The notes: generated by a model from the letters alone, not told the origin. A DNA stretch of 64,000 nucleotides from Medicago truncatula (GCF_003473485.1 NC_053044.1:51810091-51874090); one strand, 5' to 3'. Positions 11,253 to 24,728 are shown, numbered from the stretch's first letter. Translations and numbers: made by a program.

Positions 11253-13649
11253 TAAAAATTATAAGGGTGTGTTTGTTATGCTAAAATCTATGGACTTGAC
11301 AGAATAGCACAAGACAAAACAACACATCTGAAGGTAGAAGAAAATTTTCTTCAAAAAAAAAAGGTAGAATAACATTTGACAAACTTTTATGGTCTTGAAT
11401 AATTTTTTGTCCATTGGTCGACAAAAAACATTATAGTATTTTAGATAATATGTATTTTGGACAAAAAGTTGTGTTATAGTTTAGAGGGACAATAATTTCA
11501 GTTCTCTTTGTTTGGTTTAGAGGCACAATATTTTCAGTTCTATTTGTTGAATTATTGAAATAGTTTTACAATCAAACAAGGTAAAATTGAAGTTGTTTTG
11601 TTCGATATCTTATTAGTTTTTTAGCAAATCAAAAACACCTTAAATTTAAATATTTAATATTTTTTAAATTATAAATAATAAGTGATAGTTTAATTAATAA
11701 AAACAAGATTTTTTTGTAAAAAAAAAATGATAAGAATTAATAAATGAGAAATAATTCAATCTGAGGTTCAAACCTCATTCTTTAGTTCCTGCATATATTA
11801 TATAATATCTCTACCTTCTAAGTTAAATTTACGAGACATCAAAATGTTATCAACCAGCACAAAAATCAAAAGTGTTGTTGAAAAACACTTTATACGGACT
11901 TAAAATATCTTTGACCTTTTTTAAAAATGATTTAAGAATGATTTAAAAAAATTAGAAATATACTTTACCGGCTTTTTGAATATTTTCTTTGGAATTGAAA
12001 TCATATATCTCGATTTTTTTTTTCTCTCCCACGTGCTCTAATAAAAAGATGACGGTGCTTTGTATATAAAAAAAAATACATGGCAGTGCCCTAATGAAAT
12101 TATGAAACTTGAGGAAATAAACTATGTGAAGAAATGTTAGTTTCTAAAATGAAACAATTTATTTTTTTTATGTACGAAGTTTTTAGAGTCGTTCGATGTA
12201 ATTAAACTCCGTTGAAAAATATGTAGAGCACATAAAGTGTACTCTCTTCTTATAATATTGCTTTGTATGTTAGAGCCAAAATTGAACCCCTCACAATTTT
12301 GTTGAGTATATGTATTTATCATCTAATTATTTAATGTAATATTTTTTTTTTATTTTAAAGTAAATTTATATTTTGAATTAATTTTGCATATAGATTTCTA
12401 ACATCTAACAAAACTCTAGTATATCAAACTAGTTTTATATTTTTTTTATTGATGTTTTTATGTTTATATCAAAGACAAAAAAGAGAAAAACATTATTTTA
12501 TTTCAAATTTTTCCCTTGTACTAATTAGTTTTATATAGACCAAACCCATTTAAACAATAGGAACTTTTTTCTTAATAGTAATAAATAATTTTAACAAGTG
12601 CTCATTCTGACCGAATTCAATTAACTTGTGGATATGGTTTACCAAAATGCCTGTCTAGTAAGATTACCATATTTCCTCGCAAATTACAATGGCACATGAT
12701 TAATCTATTTTGATCAACCTTCCCTTCCCACAAAACCCACTTACTTGTCATGAAATAATGAATGTTAATTGTGTGAGACTAACTTCTAAGATACTTAAGA
12801 ATGTACTTTTTTAATATTTTATTATAAATAACATTACCCGCAATTTTTAAAAAGACATTGAATTATTTTTTATGTTGTTTTGGCGGAGGTAAGCAAGGCT
12901 AAGTGTGTTGTACACTATTATTAATATATACATTGCTTATAGGTTATATAGATTTTCACGTGCTTTATATCAAGTGAACACTAACTAGTTGCTACCTCCA
13001 CTTCAAGTGTCAATTATATATCGACTTATCGGTTATAATCGTGGTTATAGCACAAATAACAAAATATGTTTTCAAAATGGCGCACTTTGGCTTGGTTGGA
13101 GTATTGTGGTGCTTGATGCCTATCTGCAGCAATGCGCATGCAATAATTCCACCAATGTTGATTAAAAAATTACAAAATCAAACAGGAGCAAAGGAGGGGA
13201 GGGGAAAATGTATAGAAAAATGAAGAAATTTTTCACATTTTCTAAATATTTTTAATTTTAAGAATATTATAACAACATAAATTAAATTTGAAAAATTCAT
13301 ATAAATCCTCCCAAAATCCTTCTCCGATACAATTTTTGAGTTCCCCAAATGAGTGAGATTTTATATTATGAATAAAAAATTAACCTCAAAAGTCAAAATC
13401 CACCCCCCTCATCCCTTCCAAACTCTCAAACAAAGCTTTAATGACAATATTTATGGTTAATTGTTAAATTAACTTTTTTTTTTTTGTTCAAGTTTGAGCC
13501 CAAGACAATTATTAATTCCCTTCCAAAATCCTCCCCACTCATTTAAGAGATTACCATAAATCGTATAACCCAATGCTGAGTGGCTGACACAGTAAAGCAC
13601 CACTTACCTTATTTACTTTAACTAGTCCAATGGCTTTTTATATAAATGT
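11253..13649. other. Intergenic, no gene seen
   Basis: AT-rich with many homopolymer runs. ORFs are short and carry no motif. The end forms the promoter of the subtilase gene. Confidence 0.5.
13636..13645 (+). promoter_or_regulatory. Probable TATA box of the subtilase gene
   Basis: TTTTTATATAAATG lies about 45 bases before the chosen ATG at 13686, which would give a very short 5' leader. Position and sequence are typical; not tested. Confidence 0.45.
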
Positions 13650-13685
13650 GTGAGGGCGGGAGCTAACAAGCATACTAAACAAAAC

Positions 13686-15673
13686 ATGAAAGGAAATCAA
13701 AGTTTATTGATCCTATTATTTGAATTTCTCTTCTTTTTTCTTGGAGGAGAGTCAATATCATCCTCGGCTACTAAATCAGGAAATAACAATCAAGTTTATA
13801 TTGTATACATGGGAGCCGCAAATTCAACAAATGCCCATGTTTTAAACACTGTGTTAAGAAGGTAATTAGTTGCATATTCAATTAGCTAGTGTTTTCAAAT
13901 GTGATTAATAATTAATTAATTAATTATTGTTGATGTGAATTGTTTAGGAATGAAAAAGCTCTAGTACATAACTATAAGCACGGATTCTCAGGCTTCGCAG
14001 CTCGTTTATCGAAAAATGAAGCAGCCTCAATTGCTCAACAACCTGGAGTTGTGTCTGTGTTTCCAGATCCCATTCTGAAGCTTCACACAACTCATTCTTG
14101 GGATTTCCTCAAGTTGCAAACTCATGTCAAAATCGACAGCACTCTCTCCAATTCTTCTTCTCAATCTTCATCGTCGGACATCGTAATCGGCATGTTAGAC
14201 TCAGGTTCGTTATTTTTAAAGTATTGATATTGATATAGAAACTTATCACTAGTGAAATAAAAATTAAATCATATCCAAAGCTATATTACTCTATCCTTTT
14301 CATGAGTTTAATTATATTGGTACTTAATTGACTTGTTTTATCGTTTTAATAATTGATTATTCAGGTATATGGCCAGAAGCAACAAGTTTTTCGGACAATG
14401 GAATGGATCCTATTCCATCCGGTTGGAAAGGCATTTGCATGACATCAAATGACTTCAACTCATCTAATTGTAATAGGTAGATAGAAAAAAAAAGGTCCAA
14501 CCAAACAAAGCAATAAAAACAAACTTAGTGCTATATAATAACCAAACAAAGATCCACCATTTAACTGATTGAGCTTAATAAATTCAAACCAATTAAATTG
14601 ATTTTATATTTTCATATTCAGGTCCAAACTGTACTAAACTAAACAAATCTGGCTTTTATTAATTCGGGTATCGTTTAATCGATCATTTGGGACCTGTGTT
14701 TTGGTTTTATTTTACTTTACTTTATTCTTTATAAAAAAAAAAAAACTATATTAGTAGTATTATCTTGAAAAATATATTTTATATATGCATTTTTTAATCA
14801 TTATACATTACTAGCATAAAGAACGTATGTAAAAATATACAATAATTCTTTGTAGTTTGTAAAATAAGCATTTAATTTTTAAAAGTATCAACCTGATTAA
14901 ACCTAACAAAGCTATTATGTTCTTCATGGATTCCGTTTGGTATAGATTTTGTAACAAGATATTGCAAAATACAAATCAAAAGAAGCCGAAAGTTTTAATT
15001 GTTTAGAATTTCCCAAAAGAAAACAGATGAAACTTATCTTGTACCCAAAAATAAAATCAAACTTATCTATGTTTACTTTTGTTTCTGGGGCCATTAGAGT
15101 AGCATTGCCATAATTTTATTTTATATTTCAATTTAGGAAGATAATAGGAGCAAGGTATTACCCTAACCTTGAAGGGGATGATCGTGTGGCGGCCACAACA
15201 AGGGATACAGTTGGGCATGGAACCCACACGGCTTCGACAGCGGCGGGGAATGCCGTGAGTGGTGCATCATACTATGGTCTCGCGGAAGGGATAGCAAAAG
15301 GTGGTTCCCCTGAATCGAGGTTGGCGATTTACAAAGTGTGCAGCAATATTGGTTGCTCTGGCTCTGCCATACTTGCGGCGTTTGACGATGCAATTTCTGA
15401 TGGAGTTGATGTGCTTTCGCTCTCCCTTGGTAGGGGTCCGAGTTCCCAACCTGACTTGAAAACCGACGTGATTGCAATTGGAGCGTTCCATGCCATGGAG
15501 CACGGCATCGTGGTGGTTTGCTCCGCTGGGAATTCTGGTCCAGAGCTAAGTACTGTTGTTAATGATGCACCTTGGATATTAACGGTTGCTGCCACCACTA
15601 TTGACCGTGACTTTCAGTCCAATGTTGTCTTGGGTAATAACAAAGTTGTCAAGGTACACTTTATGCGCTCGCT

Positions 15674-15743
<70 letters not shown>

Positions 15744-18458
15744 GTGTCAACAATTTTTAGAGTCTTTTTTTAAGAATAAACAAATAAATACGTATTTACA
15801 ATTAAGTTGATGAATTTGATTCACTTATTCATTTAATTCTTTTTTTCATTCAAATGAAAAATTTAATATGAGAGTCAAATACAGGGTTAAAAAATAATGT
15901 TGGTTTTCATACATGAAATGAAATTGCTCCCCAATCCCATTCAGTACCATATTTTTGGAGAAAGCATTTTATCAATTTTTGTGTGTAGAGAAAACATAGT
16001 TCCAGTAATCTAGTTGGTCCAAAAAAAAAAACTATTGTTCCATTCCATTTTTTTTCTAATTTCTACTGCACTTTACCCATTCACCTTATAATGCTTTATG
16101 GAAAGAAAATATAATGTCTTCACGAGTATATCTCAATCGATATAAACATCGCATTATATATAAGGGGTAAGAGTTTAAATCACGAACTCTTCACTTATTC
16201 ACTTTAAAGATGAAGTTTTAGGCATTAATCTACCAGACCAACAAGAAAGAAAAGGGAAAACATAGCATATTCGGTTGCTTTTTCTCTCCAAGTGTTGGAT
16301 TTTCTTCTTTTTTTCTTGAGGAGTTGGATATATTAATTACGACGGCTTAACATTTGGCAAGTTGAGGACATAAGGGTGCGTCTATTTAGTGTTAATCCTT
16401 CAGTTTTCAAAAAAAGGGTCATAGTAATCCAGATGTTTGCTGGTAAGTAAGTAAAGTCTGACCAAAAATTATTTTCACCAAAATCGAACTCGATTTCTCC
16501 TGAACGATTCGTCATAAAGGAATTGCATTAGGCACTTAAGTTCAATCATTTGTTAATGGTGCGTCTATTTAAGATACAAAGAATAAGTTAAGAAATATTT
16601 TAATTTTTGAAAGAAAAAAAGTATTATCCAATAAGATGAAATATACTTTTTTATCATCTAAAATAAATATTAATTATTTTTACTAGTTTGTTGGTAAAAT
16701 TATGCTCTATGTTTTATGTCTTATGCTCATAAATGTTGTACTTTAGGGTCAAGCCATAAATTTCTCCCCTCTTTCAAAATCTGCCGATTATCCATTGATA
16801 ACTGGAAAGTCTGCTAAGACAACTACTGCTGACTTAACTGAAGCAAGGTACATACAAAAAATCTATCTGAAAATGAATAAACTTAAACATGTTTGTTCTG
16901 CATAATCAAAAACTCAGAACCACGTTGTTTTAAAGTTAGGCAAACTAACATTCTTTATGAAGTGCAGTCAGTGTCATCCAAGTTCATTAGATAAGAAAAA
17001 AGTTGAAGGAAATATTGTCATCTGCGATGGGGTAGATGGTGATTATTCAACCGATGAAAAAATTAGGACGGTGCAAGAGGCGGGTGGATTAGGTCTTGTT
17101 CATATTACTGACCAGGATGGAGCTGTGGCAAATATTTATGCAGACTTCCCAGCAACAGTGGTAAGATCAAAAGATGTTGTCACACTCCTCAAATATGTCA
17201 ATTCAACGAGGTAAGCATTTTAAAGGTTTTTATTTTTATTATATTGGATAAATATGGTTATGAATTTTATTTAATACTAAAATTAACAGTGGTGGTAGTT
17301 AATTTTATTGTATTTTTGCATAAAATTAATCTAAAGCAATCCAGTAGCAACAATTCTACCAACAGTCACAGTCATAGATTATAAGCCTGCACCTATGGTG
17401 GCAATCTTTTCAAGTAGAGGACCTTCAGCTCTTTCAAAGAATATTCTCAAGGTAAAAATATATAACAATATAGATAGGGTTACACATAACTATCATCAAT
17501 CCACGTAACTGAACAAGACCAACAATACTTTCTTTGTAGCCTGATATTGCAGCACCAGGTGTTACCATTCTTGCAGCATGGATTGGAAATGACGATGAAA
17601 ATGTTCCAAAGGGAAAAAAGCCCTTGCCGTATAAACTTGAAACCGGAACTTCCATGTCATGCCCACATGTTTCGGGCCTTGCAGGTAGCATCAAATCTAG
17701 GAACCCTACTTGGAGTGCCTCTGCAATCAGATCAGCCATCATGACATCTGGTCAGGCTTTTGTCTAACCACTACAATTTCACTTATTAAATTGATGATTC
17801 ACTCAAATAAATGTCACTAGGAAATGTAATCCTAGATATTATGATATTTGTATAGCAACTCATCAACTTCTATTTTTTTTTCTTTTTTCGATATGCAGCA
17901 ACACAAATTAATAATATGAAGGCTCCCATTACTACAGATTTAGGGTCAGTTGCCACACCTTATGACTATGGAGCAGGGGACATAACAACAATTGAATCAT
18001 TCCAACCAGGTCTCGTTTATGAAACTAGCACCATTGACTACTTGAATTACTTGTGTTACATAGGATACAACACAACCACTATTAAGGTTATTTCAAAAAC
18101 TGTCCCTGATACTTTCAACTGCCCCAAGGAATCAACTCCTGATCATATTTCCAATATCAATTATCCTTCCATAGCAATTTCCAACTTCACTGGGAAAGAA
18201 ACTGTGAATGTGAGTAGAACTGTTACAAACGTTGGCGAAGAGGATGAAGTAGCCTACTCTGCCATAGTTAATGCTCCTAGTGGTGTGAAAGTTCAGCTGA
18301 TTCCAGAGAAACTACAATTCACAAAAAGCAATAAAAAACAAAGCTACCAAGCTATTTTCTCTACTACTTTAACCTCGTTGAAGGAAGATCTGTTTGGATC
18401 CATTACATGGAGTAACGGTAAATATAGTGTTCGAAGTCCTTTTGTACTAACTATGTAG
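13686..18458 (+). CDS. Subtilisin-like serine protease (subtilase, SBT5-like); 9 exons
   Basis: Predicted secreted S8A protease of the plant cell wall. Exons: 13686-13861, 13948-14204, 14365-14476, 15137-15653, 16747-16847, 16968-17210, 17337-17451, 17540-17750, 17899-18458; all introns GT-AG, joined product about 763 aa, the normal subtilase size. Order: hydrophobic signal peptide (about 6-22); inhibitor-I9 propeptide ([10 protein letters not shown] to about residue 110); catalytic Asp143 (GMLDSG), His209 (VGHGTHTAS), oxyanion Asn314 (CSAGNSGP), a PA domain inserted before the last motif, and Ser545 ([11 protein letters not shown]); then a C-terminal fibronectin-III-like domain ([10 protein letters not shown]). 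All catalytic residues are intact. The VYMGAA propeptide and many introns resemble SBT5-type genes (CO2-response protease group), but the substrate is unknown. The Met at 13686 starts directly at the signal peptide. Confidence 0.92.
15676..15739. repeat. (AT)n microsatellite in subtilase intron 4
   Basis: About 30 uninterrupted AT units just after the exon 4 donor. Likely length-variable between accessions. Confidence 0.95.
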
Positions 18459-19920
18459 CTAAATGGAAAGAAACGATAAATAAATACAAGCTAAGTTCTT
18501 GTAGATGCTTACTTAATTATGTGTTGTGTATGTTATTTACCCATTTTAAGTTTTATTATAATTTTAATTTCTCAAAATTTACTTTCTACGTACTTGCCTT
18601 TAAAATGAGTTAAGTTCACATGATTTTCATATTTTGTAATAATAAGCATACATTTGTTTCCACAATCAATTGCATTAACCAACAACTAGATCAATGTCTA
18701 AAATACTAGTGTAACACCTTAGAAAAATGTTACATAGACACCCTTTATTTCCATACATCTTTGTACACCCTATATTCTAGGAAGAGAGAAGAGGAGAGGA
18801 AAGAGAAAATGTGCTTGTGCGGGGTCCATGTGACCACACGTCAGATTTTTGTATGGATTTTCAGGGGTGTATTGTCACCTAAGGGTGTCTATGAATCATA
18901 ACTCTATATTTATGGTGTTTATGGAACATAGCTACGAGGTCAATGTACTAGTCTCTTTTTGTATTTCAGGTAACAGTTCAAATTACAATTTCAAATTCTC
19001 ATTTGTTTATGATAATTTAACCACAAAAAAATAAGGTGGTGACCTTTCGTCCAAACAGAGGCAAGGCAAGTATTTTCACTTCAGACGATAATGTTTGGAG
19101 AAATATTCTAAGTTTTCGTACATATTCTAATCATTGTACTCACATTTTTTTTAGTTTATAAATGAGGGCCGAATGATAATATTTTAGGGTTTCACCATGT
19201 AATTTTGTAGTTTTTAAACGCCTTCAGTTAGAAACTTCAAAATTTAGTGGTAGAAGTTCTTATAATGTTTTAAACATGATTTTAAAAATGGATAACAAAT
19301 TTAACCACGAGTTGAATTTTTTTTTTGAGAATTTGCACATTTTGGTTGAAAAATCATAATAAATAGAGACATCTTCAGAATGCTATAAAACTTACTTTGT
19401 AGATCTTTTTTATGTATTTTTATATGGGTCTCTAGAAAGAAGAAAAAATCAGTTCAAAATTCAATTTCTAGGACATGATCCCCGGTGTTTTGACTTTTAA
19501 GCTTTTAATTATTATTTTATATAGGAGGTCTTATATATCCCTAGATGGGAAATTATTATTATTATTATTTTTTGAAGAAACTAAAATGGAATATATTACT
19601 GAACGTCTAAAGGGAAATTATTATTTCATAATTATTTTTTTATACCTATAAAAAAATCATGAAAATATTGGACAATGATTCATTTTTTTAGCCCCACAAT
19701 AAATGTTAGTAAAACATATTTTAGGGAAAAAAATACTGATATTGTCACGTCATCAAAAAAATCTACGTGACAGGAGCCACGTGACAAAATTCATTAACAC
19801 GCCCGGTGACTGAGTTCATGGAGCTATAAAAGACTAAAATAGGAAGAATCTCAAATTACATAAATAAAATATGTGTTTTTATTTTTATATAGAATATTTT
19901 CAACATATTTAAACAATTAA
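18459..19920. other. Intergenic; small inverted repeat near 18727-18900
   Basis: No gene. TTACATAGACACCCTT (about 18729) is mirrored by AAGGGTGTCTATGAAT (about 18881), suggesting a ~170-bp fold-back MITE, but I could not find a clear target duplication. Confidence 0.4.
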
Positions 19921-19926
19921 CCTTAA

Positions 19927-20016
19927 GTCCTCGTGAGCTTAGCTCAGTTGGTAAAGATAATGCATAATATATGTAAGGTTTGGGGTTCGAATCCCGGCCG
20001 CCATAAAAAAAAAAAT
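19927..20016 (+). mobile_element. tRNA-derived SINE, near full head with A-tail
   Basis: Pol III box A-like TTAGCTCAGTTGGT (19939-19952) and box B GGTTCGAATCC (19984-19994) are about 32 bases apart, followed by an A-tract. No cloverleaf fold, so this is a SINE and not a tRNA gene. Related copies occur at 24655, 60950 (-) and 61435 (-). Confidence 0.7.
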
Positions 20017-20125
20017 TAACCCTAATTTTTATTTTGTAAGGTTCGTATGACGTGGCATGTTATGTCTTTAACAAAGATGTTTCATCTCTTGAAAACAAAA
20101 ACAAATATACTTAAAAAAAACATTT

Positions 20126-21080
20126 AGGGGTGTATTGAATTGAAATTTTAAAAAATTTTAAAAATACTTTTTAGTTATAAAAAATTCCTGAGGTATTCAA
20201 TCTGAGTGCCATTATGTCATGTTTTTTTTTCTTCTTTTTTCCGGATTTTAATTTTTGTCATTCACTCCGTTTTTAACTTAGGATCACGTTGCTACATGTT
20301 TATTGTATTTTTTTGGTTGTGTTCTTACATGTTCATTCTATTAGAGCAACTTTAGCGGTGGTATTTTACTTTAGTTCGCCAACATGTCAAATGGTTTTTC
20401 AGCAATTTAACATTGGAGATGATTAAAACTACTCCAGCCTGGCGCTCTCGTTACTTCAGCAAGTATTGTTACTTTGAGTTACTTTGAATTAAATTGCAGT
20501 AAAAAATTGGAGAATGTCACAAGTTGTGGGACCCAGCATGTCTCTCCCGAATGAGTAGAATATTAATATAAATATAAAGTTGTAGGATCTAGTATGAGTT
20601 TTTTAAAGTTGCACTATTGAAGTTAAAAAGAAGAGAGTTATTTTGAGATGATGTGGTATAATGGATCCCACAAAATAATATTGGGATGAGATCACTATTG
20701 GAGTTGCTCTAAATATCAATACGTTTTTTTTAAGGAATAAGTTTTGATTTTATTATTATATTAGTAATCAATCTCATGAAAATTGTTATTGTAAATTTAA
20801 AAATTGTATTGATTTAATTTTTTTTATCATGCAAACCTTTAATTTTTTAATATCTTCGGTCATCCACTCTTGAATTTTGAATTTTTGCTATAGAGTCATT
20901 TTAAATCTTATGAATTCTCACAAAATACTTTCAAATCTTTAAAGTCTAATAGTTAAAATCCGTCCAAACCTCATAAGTCTTTTACAAAAATCTTGAAAGT
21001 TAATACATTCTTACACAATCTTTAAAAATATTTAAGACTTTTTTTGTCAAAATAGTCATTTAAAATCTCAATTTTGTAAG
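20126..21080. repeat. Decayed Tourist/Harbinger-like element (same family as 22142-23344) with a second MITE inside
   Basis: Left end AGGGGTGTATTGAATTGAAATTTTA resembles the terminal repeat GGxxxGTGTATTGGATTA of the element at 22142. The right part (TGTCAAAATAGTCATTTAAAATCTC) resembles the other end. Borders uncertain. Confidence 0.5.
20341..20712. mobile_element. MITE with TTAGAGCAACT terminal repeats, nested in the element above
   Basis: Left TTAGAGCAACTTTAGCGGTG and right TATTGGAGTTGCTCTAA are inverted repeats of the 'AGAGCAACTCCAA' type common in plants. 372 bp, non-coding. Confidence 0.6.
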
Positions 21081-21289
21081 GTTCATAGGACTGCTTATGA
21101 AATTTAACAAATACACATTTATCTTTTCTTTCACTTCTTTTCCTACCAAACAACTAAAAAAACCATTTGACTTTCCATTCGATTTCAATCCGTTAACATT
21201 TTATCGTTTCACTTTTTTTCTTTTCATTTTCTTCCCTCATCCAAACAAAGCCTAAGGTTAACTACTCTACTAGTCTTATCATTCTCCAT

Positions 21290-21875
21290 AGGGTCTCTTT
21301 GGTAACACCCAAAAAAGAGCTTTTACCTCTTAGCTTATAGCTTATAAGCTCATTTGACAAAAAAAAATCTGTTTGGTAACATTTTTTCACCACGAGTCTA
21401 TAGCTTATTTCACGAGCTTATAAGCTATTTTTCAGAAGCTATTCCAAGTAGCGTTTGAGCTTATAGCTTCGCACTTTTAATTACAGTTTTACTCTTATTA
21501 TTCTAACTAAATTCTATTTTTTACCCTTAATCATTTATTATATTATAAATTAAAATACATATGTTTTAAATATGAATGCTATTTTTTTTTTTATGAATGA
21601 AAAATCTTTTCTTTTTCTCAATAGAAAATGATATTTTTTTTACCGTTACGTTTAAGTTTTTTTTCGTTACAATTGTTATGTTTTTTTGTGTGGGACTATT
21701 TCAATATTTAATGTCACATTTTTTTTGCGAAATGACACATTATTTTTGTGTGATATATCAGAATTGTAGAGAATAAGGACAATAATTTTCTCAAACAATT
21801 TAAGTAGCTTATCAGCTATAAACTATCAACTAGCTTATCAGTCATCCGCTATTTTTACCGAGAGTTATTCTCCAT
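21290..21875. repeat. Fold-back repeat rich in AGCTTATAAGCT
   Basis: Ends read GGTCTCTTTGGTAACAC and TTTTTACCGAGAGTTA, an imperfect inverted pair, and the interior repeats AGCTTATAGCTTATAAGC on both strands. Likely an old hAT-like MITE; no clear target duplication. Confidence 0.4.
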
Positions 21876-22063
21876 CAAATATATGCTGGCAATGAATGAG
21901 ACTTTTTTGTCGCCATCGTTTGTTTCCTTCCTTCCTTTTGTCTGTCTTGTCGAGCCGTGCTCCTTTTATCACGACATTGAAGTGCATTAATCAAAGCACA
22001 TATATTCACTAACTCAGCGGTACTAATTTTAAATAAAGAAATGATATCTTCTTAAAAAATAAA

Positions 22064-23766
22064 AGGTTAATTATATTTTTGGTCCCTATAAATATACCAA
22101 TTTTTCATTTTAATCTTTCTAAAATTTTCTTTCAACTTTTAGGGAGATGTATTGGATTATGATTCTATAGGATTTTAAAAGACTTTTTAATTATCAAAAA
22201 GTCTCGTGGTATTCAATCAAAATTTTTTGCAACTTAAAAAAAATCTTGTGATTTCAATCAAGACTCTTTGTCATTTTAAAAAAGTCTTGAGGTATTCAAT
22301 CTAGACTTTTCATCACTTAAAAAAAGTCTTGTGGTATTCAAAATCATTCAAATTTCGAAGGATTGTTTAATAAATTGAATTTTGATGGATTTTGTGGGAT
22401 TTTGTAGTGTAATTTTAATAAGAAAATGTCTTTCATGAAAAGATCAGATTTCTTGAGATTGTTTTTCTTTTAAATGTTACTATCTCTTTCTTCTCCTTTC
22501 TCTCTCTCCTCCTCCCCCTTCCCTATTCTCTCCTTTCTCTCTTTGTTTCTCTCTCTCTCTCTCTCATCTCTCATCCCCCTCTCTCCCTCTCTCTATCTCA
22601 TAAAAAAAAATAAAAAATTGTATTGAGAATATTATGATAGAAAGTATGTCGTAATCAATGTTCCGCAAATCGAGTGTTAACTCTCCGAGATTACCGAGTT
22701 TACGTTTTTAGGTACAAAAATCGTGTTAATTCTGAGGTAAACTCGATTTCTGGTAAAATCGGAAGGCTTAACGAGTTTGACTGAGTTAACACTCGGTAAA
22801 CTCGTGTAAACTTGACCGATTTGTAATGGCTGCCACGATATTTTTTTTTAAAAGATTTGTAAGTGCTGACGTAATTTTAAATATGTACAATTGAGTTTTG
22901 TGGGAATAACATTTTTAACAAATAAAAAATGTGTATTGAGAATAATGTGTTAGAGTGTTTTTTAGTCCATTAAAACCTTATAAAATCCATAAAATTCTTA
23001 AAATTTGAAAATCAATAGTAAAAGAATTTTTTATTGGTTTTATTTTTCTTTATTAAAAAGCTAGAATTTATTTGTTCATTATTTTTAACATCCACGCTTG
23101 TAAGTTTGTTCTTTTTCCCCTAAAATTCATTGAATCTTTTGAAATTTTAAAATCACATAAAATCCTTAAAAGTCAGTGTGATAAATCCTTTAAAATCTTG
23201 AGTGTATAAAGTCTTTTACATAAAAAGTTTTTTAAAATCTCACAGAATCAATACAATCTCACACAATCTTTTAAAATCTTAAAAGACTTTTTTATTTTTT
23301 TTTATTAAAATAGTCTTTTAAAATTCTAATCCAATACACCCGCCTTAGTCCTTACAAACTTTTCAATCAATACTTTTGGTCCTTATTTTTAAGTTAATTT
23401 TAGTATTTTTAATGAAATTGTGTAGAAATGTGTAGAATATTGTAAAAATCTTTTTTAAAAAAAATAGAATTTTTTAACAAAACTTAAATTTAATATGAAT
23501 TTTTAACCATAAAAAATATAAAAATTCATATTAAATTCATGTTTTGTTAAAAAATTTTAATTTTCTTTTAGAGAGATTCTTATAATATTATGAATTTTTC
23601 TGAAAACTTTTATTCAAAAATATGAATTCTACATATGAGTTTACTTTAAAATAGGGACTAAATGTGAAGATGAAAATTTTTTGGAGGACTAAAAGTTGAA
23701 GGAAATTTTTTGAAAGACTAAAACGAAAAGTTGAAATACTATAGAGACCAAAAACATATTTAACCC
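22064..23766. mobile_element. Mutator-type MITE, 9-bp TSD AAAAATAAA, split by a nested element
   Basis: Left end GGTTAATTATATTTTTGGTCCC and right end GAGACCAAAAACATATTTAACCC are inverted repeats. AAAAATAAA flanks both sides (22055-22063 and 23767-23775). A 1.2-kb Tourist-like element sits inside the left arm at 22142-23344; removing it restores the sequence CAACTTTTAGTCC seen in sister copies. Confidence 0.85.
22142..23344. mobile_element. Tourist/PIF-Harbinger-like element, TSD TTA, nested
   Basis: Left GGGAGATGTATTGGATTA and right TAATCCAATACACCCGCC are inverted repeats. TTA lies at 22139-22141 and again at 23345-23347. At 1203 bp it is long for a MITE but has no transposase ORF. A CT-rich microsatellite lies within it at about 22490-22600. 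Confidence 0.8.
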
Positions 23767-23775
23767 AAAAATAAA

Positions 23776-24087
23776 ATATCAAGAAATGCTATCTTGTGGT
23801 CTAAAGTCTAAACGCGTAAATTAAGAAATCATATATGAGAGTTTTTTTGTTTTTTATAAAAAAAATTAGTGCAATTAATATTTTAACAAGATAAAAAGAA
23901 GACGTTGCTTGAAAGAGAAATTTTTGAATTGGTTTTGTTCCATATTTTTAAAATATTAAATTTTTATAGTTTTCTAATACATTATTAAATATATTAAATG
24001 TTAAAAATGTGCATTGACATACTTAGAACGGTCAATAAAGTCACTTGTTTTTGTTTTAGGAGATAGGGAATATATTTTTTTAATAAT
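23776..24087. other. Short AT-rich spacer between two elements
   Basis: No gene or repeat structure recognised. Confidence 0.4.
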
Positions 24088-24096
24088 TATAATTTA

Positions 24097-24597
24097 ATGT
24101 TAAATATGTTTTTGGTCCTTATAAATATATCAATTTTTCATTTTAATCCCTCTAAAATTTTCCTTCAACTTTTAGTCCCTATAAAATTTTCAGTCACTAC
24201 TTTTAGTCCCTTTTTTTAAGTTATTTTTTTTGTATTTTTTAATGAAATTGTGCATAAATGTGTAGAATATTGTAAAAACATTCACAAAAAAAGTTAGAAT
24301 TTTTTAACAAAACACAAATTTAATAAGAATTTGTAACCGTAAAAAATATAAAAATTTATATTAAATTCATGTTTTGTTAAAACATTCTAATTTTTTTAGG
24401 GAGAGATTCTTATAATATTATGAATTTTTCTGAAAAATTTTATTCAAAAATATGAATTCTAGATATGAGTTTACTTTAAAAGAGGGACCAAAAGTAGTGA
24501 TTGAAAATTTTGTAGGGATTAAAAGTTGAAGGAAAATTTTAGAGGGACTAAAACGAAAAGTTGGTATATTTATAGAGACTAAAAACATATTTAACCC
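24097..24597. mobile_element. Mutator-type MITE, 9-bp TSD TATAATTTA
   Basis: Inverted ends GTTAAATATGTTTTTGGTCC and AGACTAAAAACATATTTAACCC. TATAATTTA occurs at 24088-24096 and 24598-24606. 501 bp, no coding capacity. Third member of its family here. Confidence 0.88.
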
Positions 24598-24654
24598 TAT
24601 AATTTATAAGTATCCACTATTATTTGACAATAACTTATCTTTAAAATATCCGCA

Positions 24655-24728
24655 TAAGCTTAGCTCAATTGACATAACATTACATAATATATATATGAGT
24701 CGGGTTCGAACCACTTACATCCATTTTT
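24655..24728 (+). mobile_element. tRNA-derived SINE fragment
   Basis: AGCTTAGCTCAATTGACA (box A-like) and GGGTTCGAACC (box B) with a T/A-rich tail; more decayed than the copy at 19927. Confidence 0.6.

Noticed and set aside
13041-13223. 60-aa plus ORF upstream of the subtilase
   Set aside because: No recognisable motif, no splice partners and typical chance length for the region.
15163-15598. Long minus-strand ORFs over subtilase exon 4
   Set aside because: They are the reverse of a strongly conserved protease exon (GHGTHT, SAGNSGP) and carry no motif of their own.
19927-20016. Functional tRNA gene
   Set aside because: Box A and box B are present but there is no acceptor or anticodon stem; it is a SINE head.
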